Assembly: GCF_015690345.1 (NCBI RefSeq)
Contig: NZ_JADPUN010000260.1
Coordinates: 1-64,000 of the forward strand
Direction of reading: 5' to 3'
DNA: 64,000 nucleotides
DNA from: Plantactinospora alkalitolerans
GTDB lineage: Bacteria; Actinomycetota; Actinomycetes; Mycobacteriales; Micromonosporaceae
Below the pieces are notes generated by a model. The model saw nothing but the letters and a program-made list of their open reading frames with translations, was not told the DNA's origin and did no database searches. The position numbers and the translations under genes were made by a program. Shown here piece after piece: positions 33,839 through 41,779 of the stretch (the first letter of the stretch is position 1; every line of letters begins with the position of its first letter).

Positions 33839-35998
33839 TCAGCGGTCCGACAGCCGCAGGTGGCCCTGTGTGCCGTTCGCCTCGAGGTCCCAGCGCTGAC
33901 CGAAACCGTGCACCCCGGTCATCTGGATCCGCCCGAACCGCTCGGGGATCGCCGGGTCCAGGAGGAGTTGTCCGTCCCTCGCCTCCAGCCCGAGCATCGT
34001 GCGGAGGAAGAGCAGCGGTGCCGCGCTGGCCCAGGCCTGTGGGTTGCACGCCGTCGGGTACGGCACCGGGATCCGGCCGAACGCGCGGTCGTACCCGGAG
34101 AACGCCTCGGGCAACCGGTCGTCGGAGTAGCGGGCCGCCTCCAGCATCGCCTCGATGATCCGGTTCGCCTCGGCCCGGAAGCCGTACCGGGCCAACCCGT
34201 ACGCGATCAGGGAGTTGTCGTGCGGCCAGACCGTGCCCAGGTGGTAGCCGATCGGGTTGTAGCCACGGTCCTCGGTCGACAGGGTCCGTACCCCCCAGCC
34301 GGAGAAGAGTTCGTCGGACATGAGTTGGCGGGCCACCATCGCAGCCCGCTCCGGTGGCACGATGCCGCTCCACAGCAGGTGCCCCATGTTCGAGGTCATC
34401 GAGTCGATCCGCCGCTTGTCCCCGTCCAGCCCCAGGGCGTAGTAGCCGCCCCGGTCCTCGATCCAGAAGTCGCGGTTGAACCGGTCGGCGAGCGCGGCGG
34501 CCTCGTCGCGCAGCCGGCGGGCCAACCCGGGATCGCGGTACGGGCCGTCGGCCAGCTCCGCCATCCGCAGCTTCGCGTCGTAGGTGTAGCCCTGGATCTC
34601 GCAGATCGCGATCGGCAGCACCGGAATCGTCCCGTCGGCGAACTGGACGCCGTTCCAGGAGTCACGCCAGCACTGGTTCCCCAGTCCTTCGCTGGACCGG
34701 GTGGCGTACTCGACGTAGCCGTCGCCGTCCCGGTCGCCGTACTCGTCGATCCAGCGCAGCGCGGCGTAGGCGTTGTCCCGTACGTCCTGCAGGAGAGCTT
34801 CGTCGCCGGTCCAGCGCCAGTACTCGGAGAGGACGATCAGCCAGAGTTGCGTGGTGTCGGCAGCGCCGTAGTACGGGTTGTGCGGTTTGAGGCCGAGCCG
34901 GGTCAGTTCGCCGCTGCGGTGCTCGTGCAGCATCTTGCCCGGCTCCCGATCGGTGAAGTCGTCCAGTTCGGTGGCCTGGTGTGCGGCGACGACGATCAGC
35001 GCCCCCCGGGCGAGTTCCGGCCCGCCGAGCATCACCTGGTAGCTGGTGATCAACGAGTCCCGCCCGAACAAGGTGAGAAACCAGGGCAGTCCGGCGGCGA
35101 TCATCACCACTCGCTCTCCTCTGACCTCCTTCTCGACCCGCATCGACACCAGGTCGGCCACGGACTTGTGGAAGACGTCGCAGATCGAATCCGAGTCGGC
35201 ACGCACGTCGGGGCAGCCGGCCTGCCAGCGGGTCGCCGAGTCCGTTTCGTCGCCCACCTCGAAGACCTCGCCGAACTCCCGTCGGGTCGGCACTATCCGG
35301 CGGTCGACGTAGCGCAGCGGGACGTGCAACTCGACCTGCCAGACCTCCCCGGGGGTCAGGACGAGGTCCCAGACCAGATCGTCATCCTCGATCCGGCTCG
35401 CGGCAGGGATCGCCCGGACCTCCGTGCCCGCCGTGAACTCGCCGTTGCGGTACGAGAAGCTGAGCTGGGAGCAGTCGGCGGCGTGGTCCCGGACGATCTG
35501 GGCCGAGCGGTCCCGGACCTGTTCCTTGATCTCGAAGAGGTCGGCGAAGTCGACGCCGACGGCCAGCCGCAGTTGGATCGGCACCGGATCGTCGGTGAAG
35601 CACTGCAGTCCGATCCGTTCGTACATGCCCTCGCCGACGAGGCGCTGCCGGCGGATCCCGACCCGGTTGGCGGGCAGGTCGGGTAGGTCCGGGTTGGCCA
35701 GGAAGAACGCGGCCGAGAAGGCGTCGACGGGACTGGAGCCGAGCAGCAGCGGCCGGGAACCGTTGAGCGTCAGTTGCCAGCGGCTCAGAAACCGGGTGTC
35801 CTCGTGGACCAGCCCGCCGATCGAGCCCGGGGGCACGTCGCCGGCCGAGTCGGAGAACATGAACGACAGACCGTCGAGCACGCCGATCGCGTCCGGCCCC
35901 AGTTCGGGAGGCAGGTTGCGGACGGTTCCGCTCGGAATCCCGGCGGCCGGCTCCGGCGTCGGGTCGGCCGGTGTCGGCCGCCGTCCAGTGGTTGTCAC
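33839..35998 (-). CDS. Glycogen-debranching-type amylo-alpha-1,6-glucosidase (GH63/GH37-like fold)
   Basis: The protein is 719 aa from the GTG at 35998, four bases after GGAGGT. The longer ORF upstream has no ribosome site. An N-terminal glycogen-debranching beta domain (about 30-270, with GLVHEDTRFLSRWQLTLNG) is followed by an alpha/alpha six-barrel. The barrel has GLPWFLTLFGRDSLIT, YYGAADTTQLW, GNQCWRDSWNGVQFADG, GTVWPHDNSLIAYG and LPEAFSGYDR, matching the catalytic acids and aromatic lining of this family. There is no signal peptide. It may act on trehalose-like, sucrose-like or glycogen-derived substrates; related proteins are poorly characterised. A 20-bp palindrome sits 63 bp upstream and is a candidate operator. 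Confidence 0.82.
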   Translation of the reverse strand: MTTTGRRPTPADPTPEPAAGIPSGTVRNLPPELGPDAIGVLDGLSFMFSDSAGDVPPGSIGGLVHEDTRFLSRWQLTLNGSRPLLLGSSPVDAFSAAFFLANPDLPDLPANRVGIRRQRLVGEGMYERIGLQCFTDDPVPIQLRLAVGVDFADLFEIKEQVRDRSAQIVRDHAADCSQLSFSYRNGEFTAGTEVRAIPAASRIEDDDLVWDLVLTPGEVWQVELHVPLRYVDRRIVPTRREFGEVFEVGDETDSATRWQAGCPDVRADSDSICDVFHKSVADLVSMRVEKEVRGERVVMIAAGLPWFLTLFGRDSLITSYQVMLGGPELARGALIVVAAHQATELDDFTDREPGKMLHEHRSGELTRLGLKPHNPYYGAADTTQLWLIVLSEYWRWTGDEALLQDVRDNAYAALRWIDEYGDRDGDGYVEYATRSSEGLGNQCWRDSWNGVQFADGTIPVLPIAICEIQGYTYDAKLRMAELADGPYRDPGLARRLRDEAAALADRFNRDFWIEDRGGYYALGLDGDKRRIDSMTSNMGHLLWSGIVPPERAAMVARQLMSDELFSGWGVRTLSTEDRGYNPIGYHLGTVWPHDNSLIAYGLARYGFRAEANRIIEAMLEAARYSDDRLPEAFSGYDRAFGRIPVPYPTACNPQAWASAAPLLFLRTMLGLEARDGQLLLDPAIPERFGRIQMTGVHGFGQRWDLEANGTQGHLRLSDR

Positions 35999-36060
35999 GT
36001 ATACCTCCGACGGAGGGGGCCCGGATTGTGTATATATCTGAGACGCTACCCCTTTGCTCC

Positions 36061-36080
36061 CGTTTTCATCCATGAAAACG
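36061..36080. promoter_or_regulatory. 20-bp palindromic operator upstream of debranching-type gene
   Basis: CGTTTTCATCCATGAAAACG has two 9-bp arms around a CC centre. It lies between the debranching-type gene (leftward) and the GNAT gene (rightward), closer to the former. LacI or GntR-type proteins bind sites of this form. Confidence 0.65.
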
Positions 36081-36209
36081 CTCACCGACTCGGCGGGACC
36101 GGTCACGGTACGGCCATCGGGACCGCGTCGAGCAGGGCGGAGAGCCGGGCGTCGAGGCCGTCGGGCTACCGTTTCGACCGGTACCCGCACTCGGATGGAG
36201 ACAGGGACG

Positions 36210-36764
36210 ATGCGAGAAGTCGGCACGGTGTCACCGCTGGACGTCTCGATCGCACCCCCCGAACAGGCTGACGACGGCGAGTTCGTGGCCGAGGTCGTCG
36301 ACCTGGTCAACCGGGTGTACGCCGGTGCGGAGAAGGGACTGTGGCGCGACGGCACCGATCGGACCAGCCCGGCCGAGGTGACGTCCCTGATCCGCGCGGG
36401 TCAACTCGCGGTGGCCAGGATGGGCGGCCGGCTCGTCGGCACGGTCCGGCTTCAGCGTCTCGGCGGCGGCGAGGGTGCGTTCGGCATGCTCGTCGCCAGC
36501 CCGGACGACCGTGGCATCGGCATCGGCCGGGAGCTCGTCGCCTTCGCCGAGCGCTGGGCGCGTGAGCGGCAGCTCGACCGGATGCAGCTCGAACTTCTCG
36601 TCCCGCAGACCTGGACGCATCCGGTGAAGGAGTTCCTGCGCGACTGGTACACCCGGATCGGATACCGGGAGATCCGCAGGGCCCGCCTCGACGAGGCGTA
36701 CCCGGCGCTCCAGCCGCACCTGGCGACGCCCTGTGACTTCGTCATCTACCACAAGTCGCTCTGA
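36210..36764 (+). CDS. GNAT-family N-acetyltransferase
   Basis: The protein is 184 aa from the ATG at 36210, behind GGAGACAGGG. An ATG at 36195 is the alternative. The acetyl-CoA loop is in LVASPDDRGIGIGRELVAFAE, and the C-terminal block FLRDWYTRIGYREIRRARLDE is typical of GNAT strand 5 and helix 4. It is a single gene. The substrate is unknown: small amines, antibiotics or protein N-termini are all possible. Confidence 0.85.
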   Translation: MREVGTVSPLDVSIAPPEQADDGEFVAEVVDLVNRVYAGAEKGLWRDGTDRTSPAEVTSLIRAGQLAVARMGGRLVGTVRLQRLGGGEGAFGMLVASPDDRGIGIGRELVAFAERWARERQLDRMQLELLVPQTWTHPVKEFLRDWYTRIGYREIRRARLDEAYPALQPHLATPCDFVIYHKSL

Positions 36765-36955
36765 CCGCCCCGTCCGCAGACGGCGACCGACCGCCGGTGC
36801 GGTGTCGCCGGAGCCGCAGCGGCTAACGCAAAGTGATCATCCTCACGGGAGCCGCCCAGGTCAGAGATGTCGTTCCGGTTGCCTGACTACTCTGTGGAAT
36901 CGGTGAACCGTAGGACATCCGCACCACGCGGCAACGATTCGGGGGACGTACGACG

Positions 36956-37624
36956 ATGACCGGTTCCACGACACGGTCCTGGCACGGGATGACGATCCCG
37001 GCCCCCGGCACCTACCTGCTCGATCCCGCCCACAAGCGGATCGGATTCCTGGCCCGACACATGATGGTGAGTCCGGTACGGGGCGAGTTCGCCGACGCGA
37101 CCGCGCAGATCCTCGTCGATCCGGATCCGGTGAACTCCTCGGTGACCGCGACCATCCAGGCGGCGAGCATCGGCACCGGAAACGCCGACCGGGACGCGCA
37201 CCTGAGCAGCGCCGACTTCCTCGACGTGGAGCGGTACCCCACCCTCGAGTACCGCAGTACGGGAATCCGGCAGCAGCCGGACCGGGACGACTCGATCTTC
37301 TTCTGGGCCCGGCTGCGGAGTCAGCGCCCCGGCCGCCGCAGCGAGGTCGTGGTGCCGGAGCAGGTCGACCGGACGTCCGGACGGTTCGTACTCACCGGGG
37401 AGTTGACCGTGAAGGGGACAACCCGACCGGTCGATCTCCAGGTGGAGTTCGGCGGCGCCCGCCGCGATCCCTACGGGCAGGACATCTTCGGCTTCAGCGC
37501 GACGGCGGAGATCGAGCGGGAGGCGTACGGGCTGCTCTGGAACGTGGCTCTCGAAAGCGGCGGTGTCCTGGTCGGAAAGACCGTGCGGATCGAGATCGCG
37601 GGCGAGGCCATCCGCCAGCCCTGA
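36956..37624 (+). CDS. YceI-family lipocalin-like protein
   Basis: The protein is 222 aa. The YceI beta-barrel starts PAPGTYLLDPAHKRIGFLARHMM and continues with TIQAASIGTGNADRDAHLSSADFLDVERYPTLEYRST and LTVKGTTRPVDLQVEF, all family hallmarks. The fold binds isoprenoid or fatty-acyl chains. There is no signal peptide, so it is probably cytoplasmic, unlike E. coli YceI. It is monocistronic with a 191-bp upstream gap. Confidence 0.88.
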   Translation: MTGSTTRSWHGMTIPAPGTYLLDPAHKRIGFLARHMMVSPVRGEFADATAQILVDPDPVNSSVTATIQAASIGTGNADRDAHLSSADFLDVERYPTLEYRSTGIRQQPDRDDSIFFWARLRSQRPGRRSEVVVPEQVDRTSGRFVLTGELTVKGTTRPVDLQVEFGGARRDPYGQDIFGFSATAEIEREAYGLLWNVALESGGVLVGKTVRIEIAGEAIRQP

Positions 37625-37707
37625 GGCGGGCCGGGTCGCGGCGGCCGGGCAGGAGGTCGCGGCCCCGAACGGCGGCTCCGCCCGAGCCGGTCGATGGGAT
37701 CCGACGG

Positions 37708-38886
37708 TCACATGAAGTTGCGGGTGTGCAGCGCCGACAGGGCGGCCGCCTCGTCGTCCGGAAAGCCGATGTACTCCAGCCGTCGCCGGCGCCCCGAATC
37801 CATGGCCTGTTGGAGGCGGAGCACATCCTGCCAGCCCCGGGCGATCGCCGCCGGCTCCCAGGAACCGGCGGCGAGGACGACCAGCGCGTCGAAGACCTGC
37901 TTGTTCAGGCCTGCCGTGTCGGCCAGCGCCGCGTGGCGCCGCTCGACCGCCGTACGCAGCCGGTGCAGGAATCCCGGGTCCGCCCGGACCACGTGCGCGG
38001 TGTGGGCGACCCCGAAGGCGACGTGCCGGGCCTCGTCCCGGGCGGCGAGCCGGGTGACGTCGGCGGTCACCCGGTCCGGGGCGTGGCGGTGCAGGAAGTG
38101 CAGCAGGTCGAGGAAACTGCCCTCCCCCAGGACGGAGAGCAGGAACGAGGCGAGGGTGAAGTCCGGTTCCTCCAGCAGGGTCTGCAGAGACGCCCGACCG
38201 CCGGCGCCGGAAAGTCCGAGCCTGTCGCGGTGCATCAGCCCACGGCGGGTGAAGACCTCCAGGTGCCGTGCCTCGTCGGCGGCCTGCGCCGCCAGGAGTT
38301 GCATCACCTCGCGGTAGTGCGGATGGAGCCGGGAGAGGAGCCGGGCCGGGATCATCAGGGCGGCCTGCTCGTTCTCCACCAGAAAGGTCATCACCTGCAC
38401 GACGGCGTCCTCGACGTCGTCCGGCACGGATCCGGCCGCCGTCCAGTCCACCGCGGTCGCCGGATCCCACTGGTTCGCCGTGGCCTGTGCGTACAGCTGG
38501 GGTGCGATGTCGGCCCAGACCAGGTCGCGGTCGACCCAGTCGACGGAGAGCGCCGGACCACCCGGTTCGACCAGAGCGCTCCGGGCGGCCAGTCCCCACT
38601 CCCGGCTCGCCCGTGGAACGACGTCGGCGGCCGTCCGCCCGGCCCGCGGCGCTCCCCGCCACCGGTCCCGGTCGGCGCTGCCTCGGACGATGGTCGGGGC
38701 GGCGGCGTCCGGATCGAGCCGATGCCCCTCCGCCCGGCACCAGGCCGCGAGGTGTACGCCGAGGGCGGGATGCCGACCACGCACGACCAGGCGCTCTCCC
38801 GGGTCCAGCCCGGCCAGCGCCCGGTCGACGAGCAGGTGACCGCCGTTGTCGAAACCGAGGCTCTCAAGGTCGATAGTCGTCGGCAC
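37708..38886 (-). CDS. Di-iron ferritin-like protein with N-terminal TusA-like domain
   Basis: The protein is 392 aa starting at GTG 38886, overlapping the preceding gene by 23 bp. Residues 1-60 resemble the TusA/SirA fold (ALAGLDPGERLVV, HLAAWCRAEGH) but lack the CPxP motif. Residues about 155-370 are a four-helix bundle with a full di-iron set: E173 in ENEQ, E205xxH208 in DEARH, E255 in GEGS, and E285xxH288 in a second DEARHVAFG. This is the oxidase/oxygenase type of ferritin-like protein rather than an iron store. It is the last of three translationally coupled genes with a PhnD-like protein and a flavin-dependent dehydrogenase-fold protein. Confidence 0.8.
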   Translation of the reverse strand: MPTTIDLESLGFDNGGHLLVDRALAGLDPGERLVVRGRHPALGVHLAAWCRAEGHRLDPDAAAPTIVRGSADRDRWRGAPRAGRTAADVVPRASREWGLAARSALVEPGGPALSVDWVDRDLVWADIAPQLYAQATANQWDPATAVDWTAAGSVPDDVEDAVVQVMTFLVENEQAALMIPARLLSRLHPHYREVMQLLAAQAADEARHLEVFTRRGLMHRDRLGLSGAGGRASLQTLLEEPDFTLASFLLSVLGEGSFLDLLHFLHRHAPDRVTADVTRLAARDEARHVAFGVAHTAHVVRADPGFLHRLRTAVERRHAALADTAGLNKQVFDALVVLAAGSWEPAAIARGWQDVLRLQQAMDSGRRRRLEYIGFPDDEAAALSALHTRNFM

Positions 38887-39718
38887 CGAGCGTCCCGTCG
38901 GGAAGGTAGAAGCCGGTGTCGGTGACCGCCCCGTCCAGCGCGGCGTACCGGTCCGTCCGGCCCGGCAGCCACTCCTTGAGCCCCTCCAGGTCGAGCAGCG
39001 GCCGGGCCGAGTCGTCGGCGTACGACATGCTCAGCAGCAGCTCGCCGAAGTGGTCCACGAGTGCCCGGTCGGCCGCCGGCCCGACGGACATGTTGCAGTG
39101 GTCGTACGGCTCCGTCTGGGCCAGCACCCGGACCGACGCGGACGGCAGCGTGCCGTCCCGCCCGAACAGCAGCAGACTCGCGTCGATCAGGCAGGCCGCG
39201 TCGGCACGGCCGGCGAGCAGCGCGGCCGCGGCGTCCCGTTCACCGCCGATGTGGTCGCCGTGCAGCCCGACACCCACGTCGAACCGGAGCAGGTCGACGT
39301 CGGTCGGGGCGACACCGGCACCGCGGAGCAGCGCCAGCGGCAGCAGGGTCGCCTGGGGCGAATCGATCGCGCCGGTTGCGACGGTCCGGCCCCGCAGGTC
39401 GGCGGGGGAGTGCAGATCCGCCTCGGCCCGTACCACGATCACCGAGGTCAGGTCGCGGTCCGTGTCGCGCATCGCGACGGTGCGCAGCTCGAGACCCCGG
39501 GCCCGGGCCAGCCGCTCGGCGCGGATCCAGGCCAGCGGTGAGTTCCAGGCCAGGTCGATCCGGCCGGCGAGCAGGTCCTCGACCTGCCGTTCGTAGTGCG
39601 AGTAGAGCACGTAGTCCAGGTCCAGACCACGCTCGGCGAACCAGGAACGGAAGCCGGTCCAGATGGTCACGACCTTCGGGTCGTAGGCGACGGCACCGAG
39701 GAGCAGCGTGCGGCTCAT
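38864..39718 (-). CDS. PhnD-like periplasmic-binding-fold protein without signal peptide
   Basis: The protein is 284 aa from the ATG at 39718, which overlaps the upstream stop as ATGA. The fold is that of phosphonate/phosphite binding proteins (SHYERQVEDLLAGRIDLAWNSPLAW, DLRGRTVATGAIDSPQATLLPL, DAACLIDASLL). The chain starts MSRTLLLGAVAYDP with no signal peptide or lipobox, and no ABC permease or ATPase is nearby. It is therefore likely cytoplasmic. Such proteins can be enzymes (MqnA, MqnD, THI5 types) or ligand sensors. It is sandwiched between the flavoprotein and the ferritin-like gene. Confidence 0.78.
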   Translation of the reverse strand: MSRTLLLGAVAYDPKVVTIWTGFRSWFAERGLDLDYVLYSHYERQVEDLLAGRIDLAWNSPLAWIRAERLARARGLELRTVAMRDTDRDLTSVIVVRAEADLHSPADLRGRTVATGAIDSPQATLLPLALLRGAGVAPTDVDLLRFDVGVGLHGDHIGGERDAAAALLAGRADAACLIDASLLLFGRDGTLPSASVRVLAQTEPYDHCNMSVGPAADRALVDHFGELLLSMSYADDSARPLLDLEGLKEWLPGRTDRYAALDGAVTDTGFYLPDGTLGADDYRP

Positions 39719-40845
39719 CGGGCCGGACCGTCCAGCAGCGGCAGGCCACAGAGGGCCCGGCCGACGAAGTCCAGCAGGGCCGACGTCGTCGGTGCCATCA
39801 CCCGGGCCGCCCGGGAGTCCCGGAACCGGCGTTCGATTCCCAGTTCCCTGCGGAACGCGGCTCCGCCACACACCGTCATTGCCAGGTCGGCGACCTCGGC
39901 GGCGCTGCCGCCCGCCGCCGCCTTGACCTCCAGCACCAGCAGTTGCGCGTCGTCGGCCCCCTGCTCGACAGCGGTCAGGGTGCTGTCCACGAGCGCCCTG
40001 GTGCGATCCGTCTCGATCCGCATCCGGGCCAGCACCGCCCGGGACTCGGGCTGCTGCGCCAACGACTGGTCCAGGTGCCCCAGGCGGGTCCGGACCAGGT
40101 GCTCCGCCGCCTCGCGGGTCACCGCCTGCATCAGGCCGACGCTCGCGGCGGCGTTGAGCAGAAGGAACCACGGCAGTACGGCGGTCAGCGCCAGGTCCAG
40201 ACCCGTACCGTCCACACCGAGCAGCGCCGTCCGGGGCACCCGTACGCCGCTGCCGGTGACCGGGCGGGAGTCGTTGCCGCGCAGTCCCAACCCGTCGAAC
40301 TCGGCGCCGATCGACAGGCCCTCGGTGCCGGCCCGGACCAGCCACAGTGACATCGGCCCCGCCTCGGCGAGCGGCCGACTCGACCACACGTAGCTGTCGG
40401 CGTGGCCGGCCGAGGTGACCCAGCTCTTCCGGGCGTCGAGGCGCACCTCGTCGCCGTCGTCGGTCGCCGTGCCCACCGGTGCCCAGAAGTGACTGCGCGA
40501 TCCCGTCTCGGAGAAGGCGAGGGTACTCAGGTGCCGCCCGGCGGCGATCTGACGCAGCTCGTCGGCCCGGTCGGTGGCGGTCAGCGCGGCAACAGCGCTG
40601 TAGTGCATCATCGTCACCATCGCGGTCGAGCCACAGGCCGCCGAGAGTTGCCGGACCACGTCGGTCGCGGCCCGGAGCCCCTCGCCACCTCCGCCGTACT
40701 CGGCGGGCACCGGAAGCGCGAGCAGACCCGCCCCGGCCATCGCGGCGACGGCCTCGCGGGGGAAGGACCGGGACCGGTCGAGGGACTCCGCACCCGGTAC
40801 GACGATCTCCTGAACGATCCGGTCCAAGGAATCCTGATACGTCAT
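39715..40845 (-). CDS. Acyl-CoA dehydrogenase-fold flavoprotein
   Basis: The protein is 376 aa from the ATG at 40845 behind GGGAGGG. It shows the acyl-CoA dehydrogenase layout: an N-terminal helical domain, a middle beta domain (FSETGSRSHFWAPVGTA, DARKSWVTSAGHADSYV, FDGLGLRGNDSRPV) and a C-terminal helical domain (CGGAAFRRELGIERRFRDSRAARVMAPT). The catalytic Glu expected of true dehydrogenases is not obvious, so it could be a flavin monooxygenase of the DszC/SfnB kind. It is the first gene of the three-gene cassette and is divergent from the RTX-repeat gene. Confidence 0.82.
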   Translation of the reverse strand: MTYQDSLDRIVQEIVVPGAESLDRSRSFPREAVAAMAGAGLLALPVPAEYGGGGEGLRAATDVVRQLSAACGSTAMVTMMHYSAVAALTATDRADELRQIAAGRHLSTLAFSETGSRSHFWAPVGTATDDGDEVRLDARKSWVTSAGHADSYVWSSRPLAEAGPMSLWLVRAGTEGLSIGAEFDGLGLRGNDSRPVTGSGVRVPRTALLGVDGTGLDLALTAVLPWFLLLNAAASVGLMQAVTREAAEHLVRTRLGHLDQSLAQQPESRAVLARMRIETDRTRALVDSTLTAVEQGADDAQLLVLEVKAAAGGSAAEVADLAMTVCGGAAFRRELGIERRFRDSRAARVMAPTTSALLDFVGRALCGLPLLDGPAR

Positions 40846-41069
40846 GCGCCCTCCCGGGCCTCGGTCGGCACGGTCCCTGTCATGGTCCCGCCCGCTGCCG
40901 CCCCTGACAACAGGCGTCCCAGCACCTCCTGTGGCAGGGCCGGTGTGCCCGGCCGTGACGGAACGCTGATCGAGCGCTGAGCCCCGGTTGCCACCCTTCG
41001 TCTGGCCACCACCCAAGGGGGCTCGGGTCCGCACCGAGCGGTACCCGGCACGGATACGGAGGACGGACC

Positions 41070-41729
41070 ATGACCATCACCAAGAGGCAGGGTCGACCCG
41101 GCACCGCTCTTGCCGCGCTGCTCCTGCTGTCCACGGCGGCCGTCCTGGCGACCGCCGGGCCGGCGGCGGCCAACGAGGAGTGCGAGCCCGATCCGGTGGG
41201 AATCACCTTCATCGGCGACGACGGCATCGACGTCTTCGTCGGCGGGGCCGGCAACGACACCTTCATCGGCAACGGCGGCAACGACATCCTGATCGGCAAC
41301 GGCGGTGCCGACACGTTCGTCGGGGGACCGGGCAACGACCAGATCAGCGGCGGCGACGGCGAGGACACCATCAGTGGAGGCGACGGGGACGACACCATCT
41401 CCGGTGGCCTCTGCGACGACAAGATCGCGGGCGACGGGGGTGCGGACCGGGCCCGGGGCGACGAGGACGACGACATTGTCGAGGGAAACGCTGGAGACGA
41501 CGTCCTGGAGGGCAACCCGGGCCTCGACACCGTACGGGGCGGCGACGGTGAGGACGTCGTCAGCGGCGGGAACGGTGACGACGTGCTGGGCGGCGGTGCC
41601 CAGGACGACGACCTGGCCGGAGGGACCGGCGTGGACGAGCTGACCGGTGGGCTGGGCAACGATGTCGGCGACGGCGGCCCCGGTGTGGACGCGCTCTGCG
41701 ACACCGAGGTCGTCCTGAACTGCCCGTGA
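41070..41729 (+). CDS. Secreted RTX-repeat calcium-binding protein
   Basis: The protein is 219 aa. The signal peptide (about 1-35, ending GPAAA) contains LAALLLLSTAAVLATA. The mature part is almost wholly nonapeptide repeats of the GGxGxDxhx type, about fifteen units, such as GGAGNDTFI, GNGGNDILI and GGDGEDTIS, forming a calcium-stabilised beta-roll. Two Cys pairs (EECEPD, GGLCDDK, DALCDTE, VLNC) may make disulfides. There is no catalytic domain. Signal-peptide export differs from the type I secretion used by classical RTX toxins. The role may be a calcium-dependent extracellular scaffold (inference). Confidence 0.88.
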   Translation: MTITKRQGRPGTALAALLLLSTAAVLATAGPAAANEECEPDPVGITFIGDDGIDVFVGGAGNDTFIGNGGNDILIGNGGADTFVGGPGNDQISGGDGEDTISGGDGDDTISGGLCDDKIAGDGGADRARGDEDDDIVEGNAGDDVLEGNPGLDTVRGGDGEDVVSGGNGDDVLGGGAQDDDLAGGTGVDELTGGLGNDVGDGGPGVDALCDTEVVLNCP

Positions 41730-41738
41730 CGCATCATG

Positions 41739-41773
41739 GACGTCCCGCCCGGTGCTCCGCCGGGCGGGACGTC
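41739..41773. terminator. Bidirectional terminator
   Basis: GACGTCCCGCCCGG and CCGGGCGGGACGTC form a perfect 14-bp stem with a seven-base loop between the RTX gene and the next leftward gene. Confidence 0.92.
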
Positions 41774-41779
41774 GCGGCG

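Noticed and set aside
38864-39718. PhnD-like gene as part of a phosphonate importer
   Set aside because: There is no signal peptide or lipobox, and no phnC or phnE genes are adjacent.
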